Shown: positions 23,946 through 39,007, numbered from the stretch's first letter. The stretch: 64,000 nt of DNA from Morella rubra (GCA_003952965.2 CM025855.1:31550724-31614723), one strand, 5' to 3'. The notes: generated from the sequence alone by a model not told the origin. A program made the numbers and translations.

Positions 23946-25669
23946 ATGCATGCTGATTTGGGGCTAATGGGCGATGTGCGAGAGGCACGTGGTGATGAGG
24001 GTCTTGTGCGAGAGGAAAGGAGAGGACAAGTTACGTTTCAGCTAATCTGGGGTCTCGGGTTGCGGTTAGGTTGAAGGTTCTGGGTGTAAAACGGTGCGGC
24101 CAAAGGGCGTAAAATGGTGCGGTTTGGATTTTAAAAATAGGGTCTCTAACATTCTGTCATTTTATGCTGAGTGGCAGTGACACGGAAAATTTTTAGGTGA
24201 CACAGCAGGGTTGCTGACGTGGATAAGGTTCCCGTTAGTCAAACAGACAGTCAACTGACAGAATGATTAAAACATGACATGGGCCAAAAGTTAGTGACTG
24301 AAAATTAGAAAAAAAAATTCTTAGTAATCAAATAGTAAAAGGAACCAAAACCTAGTGACTATAAATGCAATTTCCCTTGACTAAATCTAGGTGATAATTA
24401 TGAAAATTTGGAAACCAAATTGAAGAATCCACCAAGAAATCAGAATGAAATTAGATTTTATTTCTTTAAATGAGTCCATTAGTTTATTGCCACTGCCTAC
24501 CCGTAACGTACAAGTGCAAATGCATATAAAGGAAAAATACAAATTTTCACTTACAAAATATCAAAAGATGTCGTGTATCCTAAATTATCACGTTTGAGAC
24601 ATTACATTCACAAATTATCCATATTTAATATATTATATCTTCTATCTATTTTTCCATCAAATTAAACAGAAAAGTTTCTTTAAAAATAAAATAAAATGAT
24701 GATTATACTTTGAAATGTAATTTGTTAGTCACGTGATTTTGATGTTTTAAGGATATAGTAGTCATTTCATTTAAAAAATAGTGTATTTCAGTATAATATG
24801 ACCCAAAAAATTAGACAGAAAGTGCAATGTGTTATAGACGAGTAGTCTGTGGATACAATGTTTTCAAACGTGGTAGTTTACGATGCAACGAGTAAAACAT
24901 GGTAGTTAATTGAGTGAAATATGTATTTTCCCATATTTTTAAGGTTAAACCTTTAGTGGCTTGATTTCAACTTACCAAGAACAGCCAACTACTTTGCATT
25001 AAATAAAATGTCGTGTACACAGCTTGAAATTTGAAAAAAATAAAAAGCCTTATGATCTAAAAAGGATTAAATTAAGAGCTACTCCGCTAGCCTAGACTTG
25101 CCTCGTATGGTAACTCTCTTTAAATGGCGTGCATGAGAATGACTCCGCAGTCCCAAGTCCCATGTGTGTTAAGTTTGAGACTCGTTGAGGAACATCAAAT
25201 AAATATCCAAATGACTCGAAATTGGTAACTCGAGCACTTAAAGTCCAAGGACAAAACCTAATAATCTAGATTACAACATTTGTCATCTAATCAAATGCAA
25301 AACTACTGTATATCTACCCTCTGCTCCTGATCCTCCCTGCCATTGCGCAGCCCCGAACCCGCTGGTGCAAATGAACAGCACCCAGCCATCTACATATACT
25401 CTCGCTGATGTCTTTTTTGTCTCTCCAACCAAATTAACATAATTGTAACCTACTGTGCAAATGGACCTAAGAGATCCGTGCACTGATATTCGGACGCAAA
25501 TTTTTTAAAAGATATAATGTAACTCGGAAGAAGCGTGAGCACGTTTAGACCTTCATTCAAACAACAATCCAACCACCAGTACACAATTTAGAGAGAAAAA
25601 ATAAAAAACCCACCAGTACACAAACCAGAAAACGGGAACAATACCCAGTACACAAAGAAAGGAGTAACA

Positions 25670-25964
25670 TCACTCTGAACTCTCTAACTACTAATGTAAT
25701 TTTAAATAGAGGTCTAAACTATTATCTTTGACACATTGAACCATGAATTATCAAATTTCATTAATGTGCAACCGGAAAAAAGATCCAACGATCAAACTCG
25801 TACCACGTGTGTTATGAATGAGTCACGTGACATTATTTAGACCCTTAAATTTTATTTCAGAACGCAATTTGATTAGTTGTGAAAGTTAGAGGGCTCAATG
25901 TGTTAAGATTAATAGTTTAGACCTCTATTTAAAATTGTATTGATAGTTAGAGAGCTCAAATTGA
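25670..25964. mobile_element. MITE with about 95-bp inverted ends
   Basis: The left arm (TGAACTCTCTAACTACTAAT, then TTTTAAATAGAGGTCTAAAC and TGACACATTGAAC) pairs with the right arm read backwards (TGAGCTCTCTAACTATCAAT, then the same AGGTCTAAACTATTA block and TAACACATTGAGC). The interior holds two CACGTG-like words. No target duplication could be identified, so the superfamily is open. Confidence 0.75.
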
Positions 25965-26078
25965 CTTTTTCCTGAAAAGTTAAAAAAAAGTTATAGCAGG
26001 AACGAGTAACGTCCAACGCAACGCACTGGTGAGTGGTGACTGGACCCTCATAGCACCAACCTCCAAATTTTGATACTA

Positions 26079-26293
26079 GGGCATGTTCGTTTTGGTAAAA
26101 TTTTAAGTATGGTGTGAATATTTAGGTGATGTTAGAGTTTTATTAGTATTTGTGTAAAAGTTGTTGAGTAGTATTGATGTTTGTAAAAAAAGTAATATTG
26201 AATTGTATTGGTATTTATGTAGAAATAATGTTGAATTGTAATTTTAGAAAGTTGAATTCAAATTCTAAAAATTTCACTAAAACGAACATGCCC
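26079..26293. mobile_element. MITE with GGGCATGTTCGTTTT ends, 215 bp
   Basis: The left end GGGCATGTTCGTTTTGGTAA and the right end read backwards (GGGCATGTTCGTTTTAGTGA) form inverted repeats of about 27 bp. The interior is AT-rich with repeated GTATT and TTGAATTGTA words. TA flanks both sides (26077-26078, 26294-26295), compatible with a TA target duplication, but two bases prove little. Confidence 0.8.
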
Positions 26294-26700
26294 TAAGATT
26301 TTATCCATTACTCGGTCGACTTAACAAATTAACGCCGCCTCTAGTTTGAAACGGCCTCTATTGTGTCGAGACTAGTGGGACGTGATTATCCGATCCGTTT
26401 AACTCGTTGGCTGACGCTTGGGTATCGACAAAACGATGCGAAAGAGCTCTATTGAGTACCAAAAGAAATGGAAAAAAAGAGATCTATTGAATAGTAGTGG
26501 CGACAATTGTCGCCTTAACAGAAGGGAACAAGTCCCAGAAAGGCATCTGAGGAATTTGGGAAATATCGGAAGGTAGGGACCGGATTTCTCTTTCGTTTCT
26601 GGGCAGGAACCGGATTATTGTTTATTGGGTTGCGCCTCCTTTCTTGATCTAGTAAAATTGGCCCGAGGCATTCGAAAGCTTCAAATTTTGGGCAAAGTAA

Positions 26701-29010
26701 ATGTCTTCGATCAGTGTCCAGAACTTTTTGCCATCTCGCAATCCTTCTCCAATACTAGGCATAGCTCATGACAAAGTTCCAGCGACAAGAAACTCTGCAA
26801 GTTTTGATCAAATCCCGTCGTGGGTTTCTCTCAAATGCGGTCCATCTTCGGTCAAAACCCATCCCATACTACAAGGGCAGGTTGAAAACGTATACTTAGT
26901 TTCTTTATCAAACCAAGGGAAGCTCAAAGAAGTCTTCGAGTTTCTTAAACGTATGGACGAGGCTTGTGTTTCCGTCAGTCCCTCCTCCTATAAAAGCCTC
27001 TTCGAAACATGTGGCACGTTACGAGCTCTATCGTATGGGAGATTAATTCACGACCGGATCCGACGAAGAGTTAAGGACCCTACTGGATTTCTTGAGAATT
27101 ATGTGCTTCAAATGTATTGTGACTGTAGGAGTCTGGTAGATGCACAGAAAACGTTCGATGAAATGCGTGAGAGGAATTTGGTTTCGTGGGTTATCATTAT
27201 ATCTGCTTATGCAGAAGAAGGGCTTTTGGACGAAGCTATTCGGTTGTTCACGCATGTGCAGACAGTGTCCGGCATCAGACCGAGCTTGCCTATCTATAAC
27301 AGCCTCTTGCGGTCCTTGACTGATTTTTCTCTTTTAGAGCTTGGGAAACAGATACATTCTCACCTAATAAGAAATGGCTTAGGTTCCAATGCTTCGGTTG
27401 ACATGGCAGTTGCCAACATGTATGCAAAGTCTGGGTGGTTAGAGGGTGCCAAGCTTGTTTTTGATCGCATGGCCGAAAAAAATGCTGTGGCTTGGACTGG
27501 GTTGATGGTGGGGTTCACTCAAGCTGAGAAACTGGAGGATGCTCTGGCCTTGTTTGATAAGATGGCGAAGGAAGGTGTTCAAATGGATGAGTTTGTATTC
27601 TCCATAATTCTCAAGGTGTGTGGAGGTCTGCAGAACTTGAACTTGGGAAGGCAAATTCATGGTTATAGTATTAAACTGGGATTGGATTCGCATGTGTCGG
27701 TGGGAACTCCACTTGTGGACTTTTATGTCAAGTGTAGGAATTTTGCTTCTGCTTTCCAAGCATTTGAGAGGATAAGTGAACCCAATGATTTTTCTTGGAG
27801 TTGTGTAATCTCTGGTTACTGCCAAGTTGGTGAATTTGAGGCGTCTGTCAAGACTTTTAAATCTCTAAAGAGTAAAGGCGTGATTTTAAATTCCTTTGTA
27901 TATACTAGCATTTTCCAAGCCTGTGCTGCACTTGCAGATCTAAATTCAGGTGCCCAAGCTCATGCCGATGCAATAAAAAGAGGGTTAGTTTCATACCTAT
28001 ATGGGGAGAGTGCTATGATCACTATGTACTCAAGATGTGGGAGATTAGACTGTGCTGACCGAGTCTTTGAATCGCTAGACAAACCCGATACTGTGGCCTG
28101 GACTGCTTTAATTTGTGGTTATGCTTATCATGGAAAGGCCACAGAAGCTTTAAGACTTTTCAATAGAATGCAGGACTGTGGTGTAAGGCCAAATGCAGTT
28201 ACCTTTATTGGACTATTAACTGCTTGTAGTCATTCAGGCTTGGTTGCAGAGGGCAAGCAATATTTGGATTCAATGAAGGGTGAGTACAGTGTTGACCCAA
28301 CTGTTGACCATTATGATTGTGTCGTCGACATATACTCACGTGCTGGGCTACTGGAGGAAGCACTTGAATTGATAATCAGCATGCCTTTTGAACCTGACAC
28401 AATGAGTTGGAAAAGTTTGTTAGGTGGGTGTTGGACTCATCGGAATCTTGAGCTTGGGAAGATTGCAGCAGAAAACCTTATTCAGCTAGACCCTGATGAC
28501 ACTGCCATTTACATTGTTTTGTTTAACTTGTATGCTGCGTGTGGGAAATGGGAAGAAGCAGCTCATGTTAGAAGGATGATGGCTGAAAGGAACCTGAGAA
28601 AAGAAGTTGGTTGTAGTTGGATCACTGTCAAGGGTAAAGTGCACCGGTTCATAGCAGGTGATAGACACCATCCAGAAACAGGACTGATATACTCAAAATT
28701 AAGGGAGTTAACTTCATCCTATGAGAATGCTGAAAATGCCCTTTTAACTGAAGAGAATGGTTTGTGTGGATTGCCTGAAAGGAGAGAACAGCTTCTTGAT
28801 CACAGCGAGAGACTTGCTATAGCATTTGGGCTCGTATCCACACCAAGCAATGCCCCAGTTCTGGTTTTCAAGAACCTACGGGCATGCAAAGACTGCCATG
28901 ATTTTGCAAAGCACGTGTCAATGGTAACCAGACGTGAAATAGTCATTAGGGATTCCAACAGATTCCATCACTTCAAGTTCGGGGAGTGCTCTTGCAATGA
29001 TCACTGGTGA
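26701..29010 (+). CDS. RARE1: PPR-DYW protein for chloroplast accD RNA editing (RARE1)
   Basis: A site-specific RNA-editing factor. In Arabidopsis RARE1 is needed for C-to-U editing of the chloroplast accD transcript. The gene is one uninterrupted exon of 769 codons, usual for this class. A Ser/Pro-rich transit-like N-terminus (1-60) precedes the PLS-type PPR array (about 85-590; for example YGRLIHDRIRRR, LVDFYVKCRNFASAFQAFE, ITMYSRCGRLDCADRVFE). E1/E2 motifs follow (EEAAHVRRMMAERNL, GCSWITVKGKVHRF), then the DYW deaminase domain. The zinc-binding residues are visible: His and Glu in HSERLAIAFGL (from 701) and the CxxC of CKDCH (729-732). The last three residues are DHW rather than DYW. Long shared runs such as ISGYCQ, LNSFVYTSIFQAC and MPFEPDTMSWK support orthology. 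It stands next to AK1, transcribed away from it. Confidence 0.93.
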   Translation: MSSISVQNFLPSRNPSPILGIAHDKVPATRNSASFDQIPSWVSLKCGPSSVKTHPILQGQVENVYLVSLSNQGKLKEVFEFLKRMDEACVSVSPSSYKSLFETCGTLRALSYGRLIHDRIRRRVKDPTGFLENYVLQMYCDCRSLVDAQKTFDEMRERNLVSWVIIISAYAEEGLLDEAIRLFTHVQTVSGIRPSLPIYNSLLRSLTDFSLLELGKQIHSHLIRNGLGSNASVDMAVANMYAKSGWLEGAKLVFDRMAEKNAVAWTGLMVGFTQAEKLEDALALFDKMAKEGVQMDEFVFSIILKVCGGLQNLNLGRQIHGYSIKLGLDSHVSVGTPLVDFYVKCRNFASAFQAFERISEPNDFSWSCVISGYCQVGEFEASVKTFKSLKSKGVILNSFVYTSIFQACAALADLNSGAQAHADAIKRGLVSYLYGESAMITMYSRCGRLDCADRVFESLDKPDTVAWTALICGYAYHGKATEALRLFNRMQDCGVRPNAVTFIGLLTACSHSGLVAEGKQYLDSMKGEYSVDPTVDHYDCVVDIYSRAGLLEEALELIISMPFEPDTMSWKSLLGGCWTHRNLELGKIAAENLIQLDPDDTAIYIVLFNLYAACGKWEEAAHVRRMMAERNLRKEVGCSWITVKGKVHRFIAGDRHHPETGLIYSKLRELTSSYENAENALLTEENGLCGLPERREQLLDHSERLAIAFGLVSTPSNAPVLVFKNLRACKDCHDFAKHVSMVTRREIVIRDSNRFHHFKFGECSCNDHW

Positions 29011-31358
29011 TTTGTCATCAATTATTCTTGGTGACTATGCGAAGTTGTACAATTGAAGGAGTAATGCCATTTACACTTAAAAGGATTATGCTTACTGCAA
29101 CTAATTAGCTGATACCATCGGACCTGAACCAGGTCATCAAGGGCATACAGTGGCTTGCACTTCTGGTTTTGCTAAATCTCTGCTAGTTACATGATTATAT
29201 ATACATTACATCCTTTAACAAAGATGCTCTCCAATTAACGCTTCGAGCTTGCAAACAACTGTTGGTAACGGGTTGCAGACTGCAATACTCTACACACCAG
29301 CCGCCTTGGCTCAATCATGGACTTCTAGAACTCCAAGGCAAGTGGTGGCATTCTTGTGCTTGCCAAATCTGGATTTTGGGTCCATGTTCGACTTCACCTT
29401 CCTGTGTGCGATGGAATCAATCTCGACACGGTTGACTAATGCCCTGGCATGTGAGAACAGACGGAACAAAATTATTTTAGTGGCATTAAAGTACAAGTGG
29501 TCAGTGGAAAGGTGGTTTTGGTGAGCTCATGTCTATATACACGGGAATGTCCAGATTTTATGTATGCTTGCACGCGGAGAGAGTGAACAACTATTTTTTT
29601 TTTCTGCATTTCAGCTTTCTTTTGGGACAGTTGGGAATCTTCTTTGTACTCTTATAGGCTGAGACATTACTTTTTCAATCGAGAATAGCGGTTTATTTAT
29701 CACTTCAAATCCTACATGCATGTATCTTTGGTAAGTTGCAACTTCCGTTTAATAGAAAAACATACAAGTTGTTCATTGTTTTTCCCTAAGCATGAAGTTG
29801 TTCATTAAAGCAAGGTTATTTTTTGCCTACTTAACCAAACAAAAGAGAGCACTCCTGGCATTTTGAGGGAAGGCTTGGAAACAATCGGCAAAATAGAAAA
29901 CCTTTCCAGGATATGTGTGGGTCACCACACCAGCCACCACATAATCACATGGGAGCATCTTTTAAGATCTGCAATCCCACTCCCACATAGCGCCCTCTTA
30001 AGAGGCTAAAACTGGGGAACAGGAGTAGTAATTTGGATTTAACGAATCACACAGTTTGTTCAAGTAGCTTCCAAAATATCTTCAAAAGTCGAGATAACTA
30101 GGATATTAATAATGAAGTTGAGATCCACTACAGCTGGTTTGGGCCAAATTTTTATGCCACCAAAAAGAACACTCAGATCCACCCTTTCATGGTTGCGTCA
30201 TTTGAGTCCTACAGAAATCGGAAGCCAACTTATCGGATCAGAGAAATAATATAAAGAAATATACAAAAAGATGAAAGAAACAAAAGGTGTGGAGAAATGG
30301 GGCTGGTGCTGTGGTTTTAAGTTGGCGCCAAGGACAAGCTCGTGGGTTTGGCCTTTTTGGAAACCGGGGATGGATAGAATCTTATCCGCTTCTACGGTTA
30401 CTGATGTCTCAGCGGAAGTGAACCAAGTAACTAACCAACGCAACCCCTCTTTGTTGGGGTCTCTTCCCCCCCTCTTTAAATTCTCTTGGACTTTTTAGTG
30501 TTCAGTCATATGCACTGCTCTTGTCCTCTATCTCGATGCAAAATTCTCCTCTGGCTTCCATTTTTCTACTTTACATTCTAGCGAAAATCTCTGTGTTGTT
30601 GTTGTCTCGAACTCAAGCGCGGAGTTTTGTTGGGTACAACCTTAAATTTCTCGTGTTTCATTTTTCGAAGGTGGGTTTTGTCAGTCTGTGGTTCTGCTTC
30701 AACTTCAGCTGGTTCATTACTACTTATAGAGGTTCCAATCTGGACTTTGTGACTTCTGTTTTCTACTGATAGTCATTTGGAATTCTCTTGCTCTTTCTTT
30801 GTCATGCTAATGTCGAACGTTAAGAGTTTGCTGAATTCTTGTATGTCATTGTCATAATAAATCTAATGCAACGAGTTCTTCGTTTTCCTGGAACCCTTTT
30901 ACTTGGCCTCCGAGACCCAGAGGCCAATTCCTTTGAAGAGGAACATTAGCAAAATTAGAAGTTTGCCTGTTTTTCTATTGACCCTAACGCCGGATTACTT
31001 CAAACCCCTTGCATTGGGTGTTAGGAACTTCTTTTCGCTAGAGGAGAATCCAAAGTTTACATTTTCAATAGGATCAAGTATATGGGTTCTGGTTTCTTTA
31101 GAAGCTCTCTGTATTTGCAAAAGACACCTCAATCGGGCAATCAACCAACTGAGACTTGTTAATGGTACATATGGGTACATACCAAAGTAGAAGTCATATG
31201 TAATATCTCTTCTCATAAACTAAAAGCATACCTTTTCGTTTTGTTTTGGTATTATACTAGGCATCCTATCAATAGAGCACCTATCACTTGAAGTTGGCAT
31301 CTGCTAACTTTGCTTTCTGAAGTTTATATCTTCAAAGCATAGCTACTATCGAAGGGCC
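29011..31358. other. Spacer between RARE1 and NXD1
   Basis: This holds the RARE1 3' UTR and the NXD1 promoter and leader. The stretch 30460-30520 has a TTTAAATTC word after a C/T-rich run and could be a core promoter. Several ATGs lie between 30520 and 31358, so the NXD1 leader probably contains an intron or starts late. No other gene is recognised. Confidence 0.5.
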
Positions 31359-34300
31359 ATGGACGTTGGAGAAACTAAATGTTCCTCAGGCTACGGCAAG
31401 CCCCCGTGGATATTTAAGGGCAGGCAAGTGTCCAGCACTTCGGTTTTTTACTTTTTATTTACTTGTTTTCCCATTTCAACTCCTATTCTCTGGTTGATTC
31501 TGTTACCCTCTGTTCCCGAACAATAAATCGATTTTCTGAATTTTATGGTTACTTTTCAGTGCCTTGTACCAGCTCCATCTTGTGAAAGCAGAAACTGCTC
31601 GAGCAAGCATCCCAAAAGAATTCAGATTAGTTGAAGCTTTTGGGTACTTATATTTACTGCTATTACTGTTTTTATGAGAGTGCATATCAGAATATTAGTC
31701 GGAGTCCTGTGATAAATGATGAGATAAATCAGCTATTATATTTCACAAACTACTATCATTACTCCATATGGAGATGGTTACAAGATACATCAATGGAGCT
31801 CCAACTAATATCCTCCTGTAATGTATAGGATCATTTCGGAGTTTAAGGATTGCCTTTTGCATTGACATAAAAAATATCTGAGTTTATTGCAGGTACACTC
31901 TTGGTGGCTTCTTTCTAGCCAGCTATGATGACAGTCCAGCTGGAGTGTTTGATGAGGTTGTAAACTATTATGTTGTCTAATCAGTTCTTGGTAGTTAATT
32001 GAGAATCTAGATAATATGAGTTACTGTGGTAGGACAAGGTAAACTTCCTAATATTTGCTTCATAATAATATGCCGCTAACACGCTACAGAATGTCTTTTT
32101 CTTTTCTTTTTGAACCAGCTTGTGGTGATTGCTGGGCTTGTATGGAACAGACCAACATCTTGCGCGTATGTTTCACCGTCCATATCTTACTGTATAATAA
32201 GAGAAGAAATGATCAGTTTGTACAAGTGATTGACCTTATTGCTTTTTAGAGAGGCACAACCAACATCCCAAACTCATGCTTGAGCTAGAATTTGGCCTCA
32301 GGACCTCAATTGCAAGTGTTATGTTAATTGACTTTGAAACCCTTAGATTTTCACGAAATACACCATTGATCGGTCTATCAGTGTCTCCAGTGGAAAGACT
32401 TTCCTCATCTGAAACAGCTGGATGAGTCCTTTGATGATATGATTCATAGCATCACTGCTGCATTCACCTTTCTGTATAAAATCATGTTGGCCTTGTATGA
32501 AGAAACCATTGAGAGAGGTCCTCAGCCCACATGGAGCACCTGCCTCTATTCTCCTGTGGGTTGGGAGCTATGTTTAGAGATGCCGGCCAATTTCAATTTA
32601 ACCAAGACTTGAAGCTGAATTCTGATTATCAAAATTCTTGCAGTAAACGTTGTTTGTCCAAGACAAATGGCGGTGTTACTATTATTTCTGGAAATTAAAC
32701 TGGCTGCCCATCCAACTAAGCCAATGAGACCTACTGGTGTCACTTTCAGTAGTCTCTATCCCCACTCCACCATCCCTTTGATAAATCATCAAACTTTACC
32801 ATAAGAAGTTATTGTACTATACTTTTCCTGGGCTTTAGAGGTATCTTATTCAAAGTGAACTGAACTTTGTCTTTTTTCAGCAGATGGGCAGCTAAGGTGC
32901 TTGTGAACAGCACTGAGGCTTGTGATCATGGAAGAAAGGTGGGGGTTGATCTTAGTCTTAATTCAAAAGCCTAATCGTTATTAAATTCAAGCTTTGTAAC
33001 TTGTCGCACAACCATATTGCAAAGTTTGTACTCATTTAAATAGATGTTGGCTTATCGTACGAGACCGGTTAGGTAAAATTTAATGGAGCTTTCAGAACAC
33101 TCATGAGTTAATTAAACAAATAAGGAACAAATTCAGGCCCTTTCAGATGGGAACTGAAGACTGCATTTCTTCTTCTTTTCTTTTCCTTTTTTCTTAAGCC
33201 ACCTTGCGATATAGGGTAGCATACTAACATTTCCCCTTGCCCTAGTCATGCAGCTGCTACACTTTGACATCAGGATGTCACAATACCATTGGTGTTACTT
33301 TGACATTAAATCAGTCACATTTCCTTAATTTCCATCAATATATCTCTGAATTTTCTCTAATTGCCCTTGCAGGAAGTAGGGCTTCCGAGTCAGGTTGCCA
33401 GCTTTTCAAAGGTAGGGTCTGAGCTACGTACTTTGCTGTTGCTTTTATGATACTTAAATAGTCTGTCATATCCTCTTGTGTCATATTCAAAGGTGATTTA
33501 ATATATGGTTTTCCTGTTATGCATGCAATCTAGAACCAAATGGAAACTAAGCTTGCGTATTCTATTTAATACAATGTCTGTTCAAAGCAGAGAATCACAT
33601 CAATCACAAGGCAACCAAAGAATAAAGACATTGGATTGTTAAACGAGATTGGTATGGGTGCTACTCTCTGTAGACCAAGGGACCATATGAATGTTCAAGT
33701 GACAGAGATCAAGGGTCTTGATACAAAAGACACCTGTAATATCAACCTTGCAACTGTGGGTGAGTTGATTAAATTGGTTCCATTGAGTACTTCCTGCTCT
33801 TATGGTTCCCCCCCCCCCTCTTTTCTCAGTATAGTAGCATTTCTATAGAAAACCTGTTTTTGTATCAATGGTTTGACATTTACACCTTTTGGAACTCTGG
33901 TATTTTTTACCTCATTTTCATAGTTTATTCTTGTTCCAGACAAGAGTGATCATTTCATAATCCGTATATTCATGAAGCCCCTTCCTTTTTCCTTTTTTCC
34001 ACGTTTCCTGGCTGGACTAACCAGCTGGAATGCTGAAAAAAAATACAAAAATGTGATTTGGGACCAAATCCTTACTTAACAAGATCATAGTGCAGTTAGG
34101 ACTTGCTGATTATAAGCATATGGGAGGTGCAGTCAAAATGACATGCTCCTTGGCTAGTAACTTTTCCACATTTGAAAAAATGATCCCAGACTAGAAACAG
34201 CATCTTCAAACCAGAACTCACTCTCACTGATATACCCATCAGTGGAATACTCTACCTCCCTTCAAGACCTCTGGTACTGCCATTTTTCTAATTAGCACCA

Positions 34301-35549
34301 CGCCAGATTTACAGATATACTCTGTTATATTGGAAGAGTTGTGTTTTCATAATCTAGTATCTCTCCTTTTTAATTGAGCTACTTTGGCTCTGAGTTATGA
34401 CATCTTTTTAGATGACTATGTGGACATGGATAGTTGTGCCTCATGAGGAGTTCGACAACAGACTTGCTTCCTGGAAGTAGCAAGCTTCTGTAGGCTTTGT
34501 TGCTTTTTCAAGTTTAAATATGCTCAATCTTGCTTGCTTATGACCAGCTTATAGGCTTTACCTGCCTTGTAACCTTTGCTTGGGAAGCAGGATATGCCTA
34601 TGTTAGTAGGCTTAGGTAGTGGAATGAAGCAAGTTAAAGGGTCGTTATGATTGGAAATTGGTCAACCACTTGTCTAGGGAGTTAACTCATTCCTTTCTGT
34701 AAGGAAACTCTTTTCTTGTCAGCAATTTCGGCCTCTTACTGGGACAAGCTCAGCTCTTCTATCAGTCTACCTTTTGTGGGCTAGATGCCTTCTTGTCCTA
34801 TGTCGTCTTATATTTAAGAACAATGTGTTGCACCACTTAGAGGAGATATCACGTTCCTTGTTTAACTCTCTCTTAAAAGTTATTATCATACTTGTGAATG
34901 ATTTTGTCATCATTTTGTTTAGCTTGGTGATGGCAGTGCCTGCATTGAGTTACAAGTGGATGGGGCCAGCAATCAAACTTTCACTTCCCAGTTATAGGTA
35001 AGCTTTTCAATGGGTATTATCGTGGGAGTCACTACAGATTACAACCAACATTTCTGTGCTGTGAAATTGCAGTGGCCGTACGGAGCATAATCCCAACCTT
35101 CTAAAGTACTCTTGCCAGATTGAGTGCAGGTTTTCTTAATTCTTTCTATCTTCTCTTTTTTTTTTTTTTGGATTTCGATCTTTAAAGTTAAATCGGAGCA
35201 AAAAGAAAAAATTAGAATGTTAACGTTACTTTTTGATGCTGCTCAAGCATTGCTATAGTCAGCATTATTGTAGTTGCTTTCTGACTAATTTCTGCTATAC
35301 AGGGTGCGAGCAGTGCAGCCGGCGGAAGTATCAGGGGCAACTCCTATACCCTGTAGCGACAGAGAGCATTATTCACAAAAACTTAGATGCGTTACAAGGG
35401 ACTCAACAGCTAAGGAACACATAGATAATGGAGAAAACATTAGCATAGCTGTGATGCTGTCAAAACCCATATTGGCTTTGGAGTTCAGTTGTTTGAAAAT
35501 GCAGGTAGAAGCTCCCACCGTAGTTTCCCCTTGCTCTAGAAATTCTTAG
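31359..35549 (+). CDS. NXD1: NEOXANTHIN-DEFICIENT 1 protein
   Basis: Needed for neoxanthin accumulation in tomato and Arabidopsis. It is not thought to be the enzyme itself, and its molecular activity is unknown. Ten exons join in frame: 31359-31423, 31560-31643, 31893-31956, 32119-32165, 32884-32938, 33373-33411, 33591-33759, 34937-34997, 35073-35129 and 35303-35549, giving 295 residues. Family landmarks are SSGYGKPPWIFKG at the start, LYQLHLVKAETARA, PKEFRLVEAFGYTLGGFFLA, ASYDDSPAGVFDELVVIAG, EVGLPSQVASFSK, KWMGPAIKLSLPS and NLLKYSCQIECRV. The first intron starts with GC (GGCAG|GCAAGT), forced by the next exon reading SALYQLHLV. The exon 7/8 junction is the least certain. No transit peptide is obvious. 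The gene points toward the carboxypeptidase gene, 527 bp away. Confidence 0.9.
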
Positions 35550-36076
35550 GAGCATTTCAAGTATTGCAGAAATTTTTTTGTCACGCTCTAGTGTTGTAGA
35601 AGAATGCAGGAGTAATAAAGTTCAGTTCCCTGAATTGCTTGCCTCCACTTATTATTTTGAAGTGCTTCTTTAAGTGCTTAGCCCCAAAAAAAAAAAATTC
35701 TCTTTGCATAGGAGTCTGACAACGGCTTGTAGCGATGTTGATTCTCCTTCTCATCAGGAAACATCTGAGCATTTAAGGTTATCTTGCGCTCTCTTCTTGC
35801 AATAAAATCTATAGCACTAAAAAGAACAAGAAAAAGGAGCTTCCGTGATGAGAGTTGCCCAAAAAAGATCTGTGCTGGAAACACTTTTCCAACAAAAACA
35901 CTTTTCCCTTTCAATTGAGAGCTTTACAAAATCGTTCTACATTCCACAGCATGGAGAAAGCAAGGACCCAACAAACAAACAAATGCAGTTTCCACTCTCA
36001 GATAATTAACCCCTTTTGCAATCGAACTTTACTTACAAACTTGATCCGGCATCTGATGCAAGAACTGATCAATAGA
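35550..36076. other. Convergent 3' spacer between NXD1 and the carboxypeptidase
   Basis: This contains both 3' UTRs. An AATAAAA stretch near 35801 may serve as polyadenylation signal for NXD1. No coding sequence is seen. Confidence 0.6.
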
Positions 36077-38920
<2,844 letters not shown>

Positions 38921-39007
38921 TCAACTCAAAGAGCAAAGCACCTAGAGACAGTTCTAAGAACGAGGGAAATAAGAAGGGCAGCTAAGATGTTGCCCAGTGG
39001 GGGGGCG

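Larger units (their letters stand above)
22501..24376. mobile_element. Pack-MULE carrying an NLR leucine-rich-repeat fragment
   Basis: An 1876-bp element with terminal inverted repeats of about 430 bp. The left repeat is 22501-22824 plus 23184-23291, interrupted by a nested hAT element. The right repeat is about 23946-24376. The outermost bases are AGGAAATTTAAT on the left and GGGAAATTGCAT on the right read backwards. Shared inner blocks include CTAACGG, TTTTTAAAATCCAAAC, CTCTCGCACAAGACCC and CCCCAAATCAGC. The perfect 9-bp repeat TTGACTAAA flanks it at 22492-22500 and 24377-24385. No transposase is present. The 650-bp interior (23292-23945) is a piece of a resistance-type gene. The two arms differ at many sites, so the insertion is not recent. 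Confidence 0.92.
24386..26700. other. RARE1 upstream spacer with two MITEs
   Basis: No gene is recognisable. The stretch 24530-25030 is AT-rich. Two MITE-like elements lie at 25670-25964 and 26079-26293. The last 400 bp before RARE1 are less AT-rich and should contain its promoter; I see no clear TATA box. Confidence 0.6.
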
